From Carnegiea gigantea (lineage: Eukaryota > Streptophyta > Magnoliopsida > Caryophyllales > Cactaceae), in NCBI GenBank assembly GCA_029747015.1, contig JAKOGI010001935.1:78501-142500 (forward strand): a stretch of 64,000 nt of DNA, written 5' to 3'. The position numbers and the translations under genes were made by a program. How positions within the stretch are numbered: position 1 is the first letter of the stretch; every line of letters begins with the position of its first letter. Shown here in pieces: positions 41,291 through 52,855 of the stretch. The notes below the pieces were generated by a model. The model saw only the letters and a list, made by a program, of their open reading frames with translations. It ran no database searches and was not told the origin of the DNA.

Positions 41291-44200
41291 CCAAGGCCTG
41301 CAGCAGTAGGACAGGCGTATGTAATGAGCAAGAAGAAAGCTGCCACCTCAGGCACGATAGTCACTGGAACTCTCTTTTCAAATACAAAGCCCTTTTGTGT
41401 ATTATTTGATTCAGGTACTTCTCATTCATTTATGTCCACCTCTACCATGCAATTGAACCTGGAGGGTAGGAGGACGTAGACCAACTATAGGATCAAGCTA
41501 CCCAATGATTTTGTAATTGAGTGCCCCCATCTCCTACAAACTTGTTCCCATGACCATTGGTGGTACCACCTTCCCCGTGGATTTGATTCAATTTGGTTTG
41601 TCTGATTTTGATATCATTTTGGGAATGAATTGGTTGCACACTTATGGAGCTAAGATTGACTGTAAAGATCTTAAGATTGATGAAAAAGGGAGAGAAGTAT
41701 GTTTCTATGGGAAGAGAGAGGAAAAATCTTATCCATTGATTTTTGATGTGAAAGCAAGTAAGCTGTTATGTCAGGGGTGTATTGGATATTAGCATTATGC
41801 TATTGACACACAAACAAAAGAAGAGAAAGCAAAAAATATTCCTGTATTTTGTGAATTTGAAGATGTTTTTCCTGAACAGTTAGCAGGACTACCTCCGCGG
41901 AGGGAAATTAATTTTGGAATTAAATTAATCCCTGATGCTCAACCGATCTCCAAAGCTGCATATTGTATGGCCCCAATTGAGCTTAAGGAACTAAAGATTC
42001 AGTTAGATGAGCTATTGTAGAAGGGCTTCATCAGGCCAAGTGTGTCACCATGGGGTGCTCTAGTATTGTTCGTAAAGAAAAAGGATGGAACCTTAAGGCT
42101 ATATATTGACTACAGGGAGTTGAACATGATCACCATCAAAAACAAGTACCCTTTACTATGAATAGATGCCTTGTTTGAGCAATTGCAGTGAGCAGGAATC
42201 TTCTTTAAGATTGATATAAGGTCAGGGTACCATCAACTTAGGATTAAATCTAAAGACATCCCCAAGACTGAGTTTAGGATCAGGTATGGTCACTATGAGT
42301 TTACAGTGATGCCGTTTAGCCTCACCAATGCTCCTACAGCCTTCATGGATCTTATGAACAAAGTCTTCAGACCCTATCTAGATAAGTTTGTAGTGGTATT
42401 CATAGATGACATCCTTATCTATTTTAAAGACAGGGAGGAACATACTGATCATTTGAAGATGGTGTTACAAACCCTGAGGGAGCATTAACTTTATGGCAAA
42501 TTAAAGCAGTGTGAATTTTGGTTAGAAGACGTAGTATTCTTGGGGCATGTGGTTACAAAAGAAGAAATTAAAGTTGACCCCCAGAAGGTGAAGATAATCA
42601 CAGAATGGTCAAGGCCTACCAACGTCACTGAGATTAGAAGCTTTCTGAGTTTAGCGGGCTTATTATCGAAGGCTCATTAAGGACTTTTCGAAAATAGCTT
42701 CACTCCTGACCAATCTACTAAAGAAAGTGAATAAATTTGAGTGGATAAAGAAGTGTGAAAGAGCCTTTTAGGATTTCAGACAATGATTAACTACTGCCTA
42801 ATCCTAATGCTACCCGTAGAGGGTAAAAAGTATACTATTTATAGTAATGCTTCGAAGAATGGTTTGGGGTGTGTGCTGATGTAGGAAGACAAAGTAGTGG
42901 CTTCTATCTCTCAACAGTATAAGCCTTATGAGAAAAATTACCCTACCCATGACCTAGAGTTAGCAGTTGTAGTCTTCGCATTCAAAATTTAGAGACATTA
43001 CTTATATGGGGTACCATGCAAGATCTATACTGACCATCAAAGTCTGAAGTATATCTTCACCCAGAAGGAGCTTAATTTGAGACAACGGCGTTGGCTTGAG
43101 TTGCTTTAGAACTATGATTTGTAGATTTAATATCACCTAGGAAAAGCAAATGTTGTAGCAGATGCCCTAAGTAGGAAAGCACAACATAGCTCAAAGATTG
43201 TGGTGATTACTCAGTTGAATCTCTTCGGAGAGCTTGAGAATTTGAGAATTCAACTAGTGTCCCATGGGTAAGTAAATGTTCAATTATCAGCACTTACTCC
43301 TTCTATAGTGGAGAAAATTTAGGTGAACCAGGAAAGTGATCCTAAACTCCAATGAATAAAGCAAAATTTAGAGAAAGGAAAATCTTCTGGGTTTGTAGTG
43401 CATGAGGATGGGACCCTGTGATTCCAGAATCACCAATGTGTACCCAAAAATGAGGAATTGAGGAAATAAATCCCAGAGGAGGCTCACAATATTAGCTAGT
43501 CGATGCATCCAAGAGGTAACAAGATGTATAGAGACTTAAGACAGTACTTCTGGTGAAATAATATGAAGAAAGAGGTTGCAGAATACGTAGACAGATGTTT
43601 AACTTGTTAGAAGGTTAAAGTAGAGCATCAGCGTCCTATGGGTGAACTACAAACCCTAGAAATTCCCACTTGGAAGTGGGATTCAATCTCAATAGACTTC
43701 GTTATGGGTTTTCCCCTTTCTACCTCAAAGAAGAATGCTATCTAGGTCATAGTTGATCGACTTACCAAGTCGGTCCATTTTTTGCCAATTAGGGATACTT
43801 GGGGAGCTGAAAAACTAGCCCAACTATATGTTAAGGGGATAATCCGCCTTTAAAAACTCTTTGCGGCCAAATTGAACTTTAGTAGCTTTTATCACTCTCA
43901 GACAGATAGCCAAACTGAAAAGGTGAATCAAATTCTAGAGGACATGTTAAGAGTACGTGTATTAGAGTTCTAAGGGAAGTGGGAAGATGATTTACCACTG
44001 ATGGAGTTCTCTTATAACAATAGCTACTAGCCCGCTATCAAAGTGACCCCGTTTGAGGCTTTATATGGGAGAAAATGTAGAACTCTATTGTGGCGGAGTG
44101 ATTTGAATGAGTCATTGATCATCAGTCCTGAAATGATCCAGGAAACCATTGAAATAATGAGAAAAATTCAGGAGCATATTAGGATTGCCCAGAGTCAGCA

Positions 44201-44710
44201 AAAGAGTTATGCAGACAAAAGAAGAAGGCTTTGGGGTTTCAAGTAGGCGATAAGCTTTTTTTGAAAGTTTCGCCAACCAAAGGTATCAAGAGGTTTGGAG
44301 TACGAGGCAAATTGAGTCCAAAAAATATTGGATCTTATGAAATCATTGAAAAGTTAAATCCCGTAGCATATTGGCCGGATCTGCCAGTAGAACTAGAACA
44401 CGTGCATAACGTGTTTCACATCTCTCAGTTCAGGAAGTATATTTCAGATTCGAACCACACTATTGTATCTGAACCTATTGAAATCACTGAGGATCTAGTA
44501 TATGAGGAGCATCCAGTCCAAATACTAGATCGCAGGACTAAGTAGCTGCGCAACAAGCTGATGCCGTTAGTCAAGGTGCTTTAGACAAACCATGCCTACC
44601 AAGAAGCAACTTGGGAGACCGAAGAAGAAATAAAAGCCATGTACCCACATTTACTTGAGGTAATCTTGCCTGATATGATAAAGTTCAAAAGTTTTGAGGA
44701 CGAAACTCTT
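41291..44710 (+). pseudogene. pol polyprotein of the outer chromovirus (PR-RT-RH-INT-chromodomain)
   Basis: Protease: LFDSGTSHSF with the catalytic DSG at 41408-41416. Reverse transcriptase: [19 protein letters not shown] (about 42070-42125), RSGYHQL, and FIDD box at 42402-42410. RNase H: YSNASKNGLG near 42840-42870, with Asn at 42846-42848 in place of the expected Asp, then TDHQSLKY and KANVVADALSRK. Integrase: zinc-binding HPRG...CLTC region (43505-43615), then SIDFVMGFP; the block holding the second catalytic Asp is deleted near 43850-43870, before FYHSQTD. The tail (44230-44700) has a GPF/Y-like module (GSYEIIEKLNP) and a chromodomain-like end (VPVQILDRR.. to ATWETEEEIKAMYPHL). The frame from 41517 is largely constant but carries many stops, mostly TAG, and a local frameshift near 42660-42780. 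Confidence 0.9.
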
Positions 44711-44724
44711 TAAAGGGGTAAGGC
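44711..44724 (+). other. Polypurine tract of the outer chromovirus
   Basis: TAAAGGGGTAAGGC sits directly before the 3' LTR, as required for plus-strand priming. The sister copy has AAGGGGAAAGGC at the matching place. Confidence 0.85.
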
Positions 44725-44911
44725 TATAATAGCCTAACTCTAAATTATATTTATTTATTTAATTACCTCATGTTAATGATTTTTTCATATTTATTTATCG
44801 TATTTAATCATTTCGGTGGAAAAAAAATAATTTCATTTGGGCCATCACTTAGCAATTTAGGTTTTATTTATTTATTTAGTTAACATTGGAGGAATTGATA
44901 GTAGGCCATAA
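44725..44911 (+). repeat. Outer 3' LTR, first fragment
   Basis: Starts TATAATAG where the 5' LTR has TGTAATAG, so its first dinucleotide is mutated. It runs parallel to 30766-30957 until GTAGGCCATAA, where the Athila-like element is inserted. Confidence 0.9.
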
Positions 44912-46880
44912 TGTTCATGCCAAAAATGTGTTATTTTTATGGTACTTTTATACCTGTTTTATGCTTGTTATAATTGTTATTTTTAGGTTTTTATTTGATT
45001 TTATTTTGTTTTGTAGGTTTTTGAATAAAATGAAAACAACTATGGAAAAATGCAAAAAAAGATGGAAAATGTTGGAAATGAAAATTCGAGCCGTGAAAGA
45101 TTGAAGAAACAGCCCAACCCTTCTTGTTATCCATCATTAAAAAAAAAAATAGAGAAAACAAAATTGAAAAAGAAACCCTAGCTGCCACGTGTAAGGCATA
45201 TGAACCCTGATTCTTTCCCTCCCCAGCGTGCCAGTCACGTGACTCCCAATTAACCCCCTCCTTTAAACTTTCTCCCTCCTTCCTCTCTGTTCTTAGAACC
45301 AGAGGCCCGAAACCCGAAACCCCCACCCTTTCCTCCATCTACATTCTCATCTCCTCTCTCTCTCTTCGATCTTATCTAGCAAAACTAGCACACCACCATT
45401 TCCATCCTCATCCACCCTGCAATCCATGCAACAAATGCCAATGCAGCACCATATCCTCTACCCACGCGTCTCGAAGATGGATGGTGAAGATTGGAGGAGC
45501 ATTGGTATTAATCGCAGAAGCTAGCTCCAGAAGAGAGGTTAGACGGTTCTAGGTTTACTTAGTTTTATTTTTTTTGAATCTTCTCTTATAATTCAGATGC
45601 ATTTTCTCTTCAATTTCTAGGGTTAGGGTCTGATGTTAGTTAGTTGTGAGTTTTGGATTTCATGTGATTAGTGTCGGTTTTGTCAAATTACGGTTGATGT
45701 TTGTGAATTAAGTTGCTATTGTAATGATTTAGGCCAAAGTTTAGTCGATTCCATCTGTTTTCTCCCCATCCCTTGTTCGATTTTGGTTGATGATGGCCAT
45801 GGCGTTTCCACCATTAACGGGGAGGGATGAAGCTATGTCTTGATTTAGTTGGCAGTAGGCTTTTGTTATTCATCTCCCCTGTGCCGAGTTCTAGATGTGT
45901 TCGTTTCTTTGCTTTGGTTTGCTCTCGATTCCTCTAGCTTCACTTTCGATTTTTCAAATTATTGCTAATAATAGATTAATTCAATCTGGGCTTTACTGAT
46001 TATGATTAGAATCTTTGATCTGTTTTGTTGATGATGCTGATGTTGGTTCGACGCATTATACTTGCTTTGGTTTTGGTTTAGCTAATGAACATTGGTTAGA
46101 TTTTATGGGTAGAATATGCTGGCTGTGCGATGATTTGTTTAAATATTGGTGTGGCTGCTGGGATGTTTAATGCTTAGGTTTGAATAGTTAACTTGAATGG
46201 TTTTGATGGAGCTGAATGAATTAGCCCTTTGAATGATTTGATTATTGATGATGATGAGGTGATTATGCCTAAATTGATTAAGTTGCTAGTTGATGATCAT
46301 GTTCTATTTTCGGCTCCCCCCCCCCAAGTAGCTAGTTTTTGTTTTTGATGCAAGTACCTTGAATGGTTTGAAGTTAACTTGAATTAAGTGATGGTTGTGA
46401 GTGGATGGTTGATGTAAATTGGTTTAGTTGAGGTGATTGAGTTTTGGTGAATTAACTTGAATGGTCTGAATGATAGGCAATGGAATTTAGTCTGCTTTGG
46501 TGTGATTGATCTGAACTAATTGCTAGTTTGGCTCTATTTCAGTTTTGGTTTTGTTAGTTGTAGTAAGTTTAGAATAGGGTATATGAGTTTTGAGCTTTGA
46601 CCCGTTTTGATTTCATTTGAATACCTTATTTATTTTGTTTTCCGTTAATTTGCTAGTTTGGTTTGTTTCACTTCTAACCATTGTATTTTGTTTTAGAATA
46701 GTAAGTTAGTGTAAAAAGTTACTTTATCCTATATCTCTGTTCGGAAAACTTAATTTTGCTTAAGATAATTTAATTGGTTGTGACTTCAATCTTATCCTCG
46801 TCCCCGAGGACACAACCTTTAAGTACTACAGCGAAAGCTGTATGCTTACAGCTTTAGTTTACACTTGAGATATCCCAACA
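44912..46880 (+). repeat. 5' LTR of the Athila/Tat-type element
   Basis: 1,969 bases, aligned end to end with 54165-56147. It contains the CCCGAAACCCGAAACCCCC stretch (about 45305) and the pyrimidine-rich CTCCTCTCTCTCTCTTCG (45350-45368) typical of the transcribed part. The frames at 44886-45104 (plus) and 44991-45338 (minus) are non-coding LTR sequence. Confidence 0.93.
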
Positions 46881-46904
46881 AGTTTTCAGCGCTGTTGCTG
46901 AGGA
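46881..46904 (+). other. Decayed tRNA-Asp-type primer-binding site
   Basis: Directly after the LTR, TTTTCAGCGCTGTTGCTGAGGA resembles the Athila-type site TGGCGCCGTTGCCGGGGA. The differences are mostly G to A or C to T changes. Confidence 0.75.
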
Positions 46905-47485
46905 CGACGGCAAAAGATTAGGTCACATTTTCATTTTCTTAGCTATTTTCTTTTTAGTTGCATATGTCTACCTTATTTTGTTTATTTCATTATCAATTAT
47001 GACTTAATTTAGTTCATTTCTTGAAAATTCCCAAAATCCCAAAAAAAAAAGACAAACTTGAAAATCACCCAAAAAAAATAAAAAAGCTTTAAAATTTTAA
47101 AATTTTTGAAAATTTTGAAAACCACCAAAAAAGGGTTATGTTGTAGTTTTGAATTTGGTCTCTGTGGGACTGTTTTATTTGTGTTTTAGAAATTGATAAA
47201 CTTTTCGACTTGTTTACTTTGTGTGTGTAAATAGTCTTTAGAGCTGAGTAATATTTTAACTTGATTTTGTGTTTCACATATGAGAAAAAAGACAAAATTA
47301 GAAAGTCCAAAAAATCCAAAAAAACTAATAGAAAAAGAAAAGACCAAAAATAGGATTTCTTTTGGTGAAGGTGTGGGGTTTATATGATTAGTTGGGCTAG
47401 AGACCCTGAAGATTAAAACCTCGTTAGGAATGAGCCCGAGCCTGACTTAGAACCCGAACCTGAACCTAAGCTTAAGTTAGGGAAC
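46905..47485 (+). other. Leader of the Athila/Tat-type element
   Basis: Untranslated leader between primer site and gag, with A-rich runs (47036-47110). No frame of interest. Confidence 0.6.
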
Positions 47486-48970
47486 ATGGCACAAGAAAGG
47501 ACTTTGAGTGATATTTTCTATCCTCCTAGGACTGCTTTACCATCATGTTTTGTTATGCCTGATCTTGCACCAAATGTGATCTTCGAATTAAAACCACATT
47601 ATACTCAGATGCTCCCTAAATTCACAGGTTTAGATGATACTTATTTATTTTTAAGGAAATTCGAAGAAGTTTGTTCTATGATGCATTGCCTTAATATTCC
47701 CATTGATGTTGTGAGAATGAAATTGATTCTTTTTGCTTTGAAAGACTCTGCTAAACGATGAATGTATGACTTTGTTGCTAATTCTGCTACTTCTTGGAAT
47801 GATTTTGTAAGATTGTTTTTAAGAAAATATTTCCCTAGTGCCAAGACTGTTTGGTTGAGGAATGAAATCAATCAATTTATGCAACTTGATAAGGAATTAT
47901 TTTGGAAATATTTTGATAGGTTCAAAACTTTGTTGGCCCAATATCCCCATCATGGTTTAGATCAAGTATGTTTGTGCCAGATTGTATATGAAGGACTTGA
48001 CCAACAGACTAGGACCATGGTAGAGTCCACGTGTCAGGGTGATTTTCTTTCTAAGAATCCCACAGCTGCTTGGGAGTTTTTAGAGGACTTGGCTGAGAAA
48101 ACCATGCAGTGGGAAACTGTTCGCGATGGCAGCTTGAGTTCTAAGTTTACAAGAGGTGGTTTGCATTCTATCTTTGATGTTAGTCACTTAGAGTTTAAGA
48201 TTGTTGTTTTAGAAAATATGGTAAAGGGATTATCTCCCCAGATGTCCCAACTATCTCAGACTTCTACAGTGTCTTGTTCTCATTGTCAGGCCCTAGATCA
48301 TTCATTGAGTACTTGTCCTTATTTTGCCTATCAACTAGCAACTGAACAGGAGCAAGCAAGTATGGCCTTCCAGAGACCTTACAATGACCCTTTCTCCCCT
48401 TATTACAACCTGTGGTGGAGGAATCACCCTAACTTTTCATGAAATAGTGGACCTAATGCTGCAGTTCCAAATTCTCAACCTGGGATGTTTCCTGGAAACA
48501 ACTCCTAGCCCATCTCTCATCCTTCACACTCCTTTCAAAGACCAGCTTTCTTAAGTGTGACTAATGCACCTAGACCTCTACCTCCCTTAGCTCAAGTTCA
48601 ACCTCCTCCTAGTTATACTGACATTGATAAATTGGAGAGAAGAACCCGTAACAATGTAGAGAGAATGATTAATGCTAATATGGAAAGAATGATGAGAATG
48701 ATGACCGAACAGTTTTCCCAATTAGCATCATCTTCTAGGAAACCAGGTACTTTCTCGAGTCAGCCTGAGGTGAACCCTAAAGGTCATGCCTCCTCTTCTC
48801 TTAGTAACCCTAATGAGCCTGTAAGAAAAGTGAATGCGATTATATCTCTCCGTTCTGGTCGAGAGGTTGATAACCAAGTGAGAAATTCTAATGAACCTTG
48901 TAGGTATCCTCACCAATTCTTCCATAATTTTTTCTCATCTTCTACTCCAGAGACTGGTCCATCCAATTAG
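47486..48970 (+). pseudogene. gag of the Athila/Tat-type element
   Basis: A single reading frame runs from the ATG at 47486 through the capsid (LPKFTGLDDTYLFLRKFEEVC, then LKDSAKR and FLRKYFPSAKT) to the zinc knuckle CSHCQALDHSLSTC (about 48274-48315, CX2CX4HX4C) and the RSGREV motif (about 48853-48868) typical of this group. The frame is cut by stops at 47759 (TGA), 48440 (TGA), 48506 (TAG) and 48968 (TAG), with no frameshift, and continues into the protease until TAA at 49415. Each stop can be explained by one C:G to T:A change in a Trp or Gln codon. The gene made the capsid and nucleocapsid that pack the RNA. Confidence 0.88.
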
Positions 48971-51900
48971 TCAAGGGATAATCCTGATGGTTTTCCCAAT
49001 GGTTCAAGTAGTCCTATCTCTCCTAAGTCATCTTATAAGGAAGAGGAGCCTCAAGAAAAAGACTCCTCCGACTCAGCAAGTTCTTCACCTTCTAAGAGTT
49101 CTTCTCCCTCCTCTTCTGAGAAAATCCAGATGCCTTTGCCTCCTTTCCCCCATAGGTTAAAGAAGAAAGATCAAGATTATATTGAGAAGATGAGAGAGAC
49201 CTTCTCTCAAGTTAAGATCAATATTCCTTCACTTGATGCTATTCAGCAGATATCTCCTTATGTTAGATTTTCAAAGGACCTATGTACCATAAAAAAAGCA
49301 ACCCATGTACCTAAGAAGGCTTTCTTAACTTCTGCTGCTAATTCTATTGTTTCTCATATCCTAGTGAAGTATAAGGACCTCGGTTGCCCTACTATGTCTA
49401 TAGTCATAGGGGGCTAACTCATTCATAGAGCATTGCTTGACTTAGGGCTAGTGCTAAGTTGATACCCTTTACTGAGTATGAGAGGCTAGAGTTAGGTGAG
49501 CTGAAATCTACCAGGATGGTCATTCAATTGGCTGATAGATCGACTAGGTGCCCAGGGGGATAGTCGAGGATGTGCTGATTAGAGTGGGTGAATTTATTTA
49601 CCCAGTGGACTCTGTTGTGATTGAAACTGAGAAGGTGTCCAACTTAGCTAGTCATGTCCCTGTGATTCTAAGGTGTCCTTTTATTGGCCACTGCCAATGC
49701 CCTCGTTAACTGCCGGAATGGTATGATGAGACTGTCTTTTGGCAACATGACTGTGAAATTGAATATCTTTAACATGCAAAGACAACTTTCTTAATTTGAT
49801 GATATGGAATTCTCTACTCTTAACTGGGTAGGAGAATCTATATTCGATGATGCATTTGCTACTGAGTATGAGTCTTTTTTGATAGATGATGAGCCTGAAT
49901 ATGATGTGTTTGAGTTTGATGACTTTTGCTCTACTGCTAATTGTTTGCTCACCGCTATGTCTGAATCTCCTGTCGAATCTATTTTTCCCTATTGCTCTTA
50001 AATTAAAACCCCTTCTTGATTCTCTTAAGTATGTATTCCGAGGACCCGATGAATCCTTACCTATCATTATTGCTTCTGGTTTGGATCGGGACCAAGAGGA
50101 CAAACTGATTTCTTTGCTTAGAGAGAACAAGAAAGCTCTAGGATGGACTTTAGGGGATATTAAGGGTATTAGTCATTCTATTGTGTAACATAGAATTCAT
50201 TTAGAGGACTATGCTAGGCCCTACTGTGACTGTCAAAGGCATTTGAATTCCACTTTGCAGGAAGTAGTTAAGAAGGAGGTGTTAAAATAGTTAGACCATG
50301 GGATCATTTATGCTATTTCTGATAGTGAGTGGGTTAGCCCTGTTCAAGTTATTCCTAAGAAGATCGGTATTATCGTGATTAGGAATGATAAGAATGAGTT
50401 AATCCCTACTCAAGTTCAATCTGGGTGGCATGTGTGTATAGATTATAGAAAATTGAATGCTGCCACTAGAAAAGACCATTTTTTCCTTCCCTTCTTGGAT
50501 CAAATGCTAGAGAGGTTAGTTGGACATTCCTTCTATTGCTTTTTAGATGGATATTCTGGTTATACCTAGATCTCTATTGTTTATGAGGATTAGGAGAAGA
50601 CCACTTTCACTTGTCCATTTGGAGCATATACCTTTAGAAGAATGCTATTTGGACTGTGTAATGCCCTTACTACCTTTCAAAGACGCATGATTTCTATTTT
50701 CTCATATTTAGTTGAGCAATGTATGAAAATTTTCATGGATGACTTTTCTGTGTTTGGATCTTCTTTTGATGAATGCTTGTTTAATCTAAGAAAAGTGTTG
50801 GGAAGGTGTAGACTTTGAGCTAGGAGAAATCTCACTTCATGGTTAAAAGCGGTATAGTCTTAGGACATATTATTTTTCGAGATGAAATTGAGGTAGACAA
50901 AGCTAAGATTGACCTAATTGTTAATCTACCCCCTCCCACTTGTGTGAAAGAGGTGCGGTCTTTTCTTGGACATGCTGGCTTTTAGCATCATTTCATTAAG
51001 GATTCCAGTAAAATTGCAAAGCCTTTGTCCAATCTGTTAGCTAAGAATGTGTCATTTCATTTTTCTGAAGAGCGTCATGAGGCATTTTCCAGGCTTCAAA
51101 AGGCCTTAGCCTTTGCTCCTATTCTTGATCCTCCTATTCAGGGAGAACCGTTTGAATTGATGTATGACACATCTAATTATGCTATTGGGGTTGTGTTAAG
51201 ACAGTGTAATGATAAGAAACCTATGTTATTTACTATACTAGTCACATGTTGAATGATGCCCAGCTGAATTATACTGTTACTGAGAAAGAATTTTTGGCTG
51301 TGGTCTTTAGTTTTGAAAAGTTTAGATCCTATCTGATTGGGTCACATGTGATTATTTATACTGACCTCTATACCCTTAAGCACCTTCTTTCTAAAAAGGA
51401 TGCTAAGTCTAGACTTGTGAGATGGATTTGCTTATGTAGGAATTTGACTGTGAAATCAAGAATAAGAAAAGTTCTAAAAACCTTGTAGCTGACCATCTGT
51501 CTAAGATCATCTGCGATAGAGAGTGTGAGTCCAGTATATCTGAGTTCTTCTCCGATGAGTAATTGTATGTTGTTCACCCTGATCCTTGGTATGCTAACAT
51601 TGTGAACTACTTAGTTGCTGGTAGGATCCCTCAGGGTTGGACTAAGAATGGCAAAGATGGATTCTTCCACCTTGTGAAGTTCTTTGTTTAGGATGAACCT
51701 TATCTGTTTAAGTACTATTCTGATCAAATGTTTAGGAAGTGCATTCCGACCATGAAGTGAGAAGTATCCTTTCTTTTTGTCATGACCAGGTATGTGGGGG
51801 GCATTTCAGTGGTAGGAAGACAACAGCCAAGATTCTTCAATGTGGTTTTTACTAGCTGACCTTGTTTAAAGATGCATTTGAGTATTGCAAGAGTTGCCAT

Positions 51901-52855
51901 AGATGCCCATAGTTGGGTAGGATAAGCAAGAAAGATATGATGCCACTGAACCCCATCATTGTCGTGGAGGTGTTTGATGTGTGGGGTATTAATTTTATGG
52001 GACCATTTCCACCATCTTTTAGGAATGAGTACATTTTGTTAGCTGTGGACTATGTTTCTAAATGGGTTGAGGCCATCCCTTCCAAGACCAATGAAGCTAA
52101 AGTGGATGTGAAATTTCTTAGGGAGAGTATCTTTGCTCGATTTAGTATGCCCCGAGCTATCATTAGTGATCAGGGCACCCATTTTCATAATAGATCTTTT
52201 GATGCCTTACTGAAGAGGTATTCCATAGCCCATAGGCTTACTACTCTGTATCATCCCCAAACCAGTGGTTAGATTGAAGTGTCCAATCAGCAAATTAAGT
52301 AGATTTTGGAAAAGATAGTGAGTAGACATAGGAAAGACTGGGCTGATGCGCTGGTGGATGCTCTTTAGGCATATAGGATGGCTTTTAAAAACTCCCTTAG
52401 ATTTGTCACCTTATAGGGTAATTTGTGGTAAGCCTTATCATTTACCTGTGGAGATAGAGCATAAAGCTTGGTGGGCCATTAGGAAGCTTAATGACGACTT
52501 GACTAAGGCAGGTGAGGAGAGACGACTGCAACTGAGTGAGCTTGATGAGATTAGAGTTGAGGCTTATGAGAGTGCTCGATCGTATAAAGAGAGGGCAAAA
52601 TTGTTTCACGATCGACATATTTTTAGAAAGGAATTTGCCCCAGGAATGAAAGTACTCTTGTATGACTCTAGGCTCCATCTGTTTTCAAGAAAACTGAGGT
52701 GCCGATGGACGGGCCCTTATATTGTCTCACATGCTTTTCCTTATGGTGTAGTTGAAATTCAGGATCTTCATACTGGTACCACCTTCAAAGTGAAAGGCCA
52801 GCATTGGAACCATTTCTGGAGCTGCCGAGCCAAGAAGATGTGGAGTGTCTAATAC
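48971..52855 (+). pseudogene. pro-pol of the Athila/Tat-type element (PR-RT-RH-INT)
   Basis: Linker and protease start share gag's frame (LKKKDQDYIEKMRETFSQVKI at 49157, then KKAFLTSAANS, KYKDLGCPTMS), followed by the ALLDLG protease motif after 49420, where frameshifts begin. RT: GWHVCIDYRKLNAATRKDH (about 50424-50480), FGAYTFRRMLFGLCNA, and FMDD at about 50734-50745. RNase H: FELMYDTSNYAIGVVLRQ (51150-51204), then TEKEFLAVVF. Integrase: GHF..RKTTAKILQ and a CKSCHRCP zinc finger (51890-51910), then [10 protein letters not shown], with Asn at 51991-51993 where the family has the first catalytic Asp, SDQGTHF with the second (52168-52170), and E at 52276-52278 after a TAG; the last two are spaced exactly D-35-E. 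It ends with the RCRWTGPYIV module near 52693-52722. Frames change several times. Confidence 0.9.

Noticed and set aside
44991..45338. 115-codon minus-strand frame in the inner 5' LTR
   Set aside because: It lies wholly in LTR sequence, and the corresponding stretch of the 3' LTR does not keep it open.
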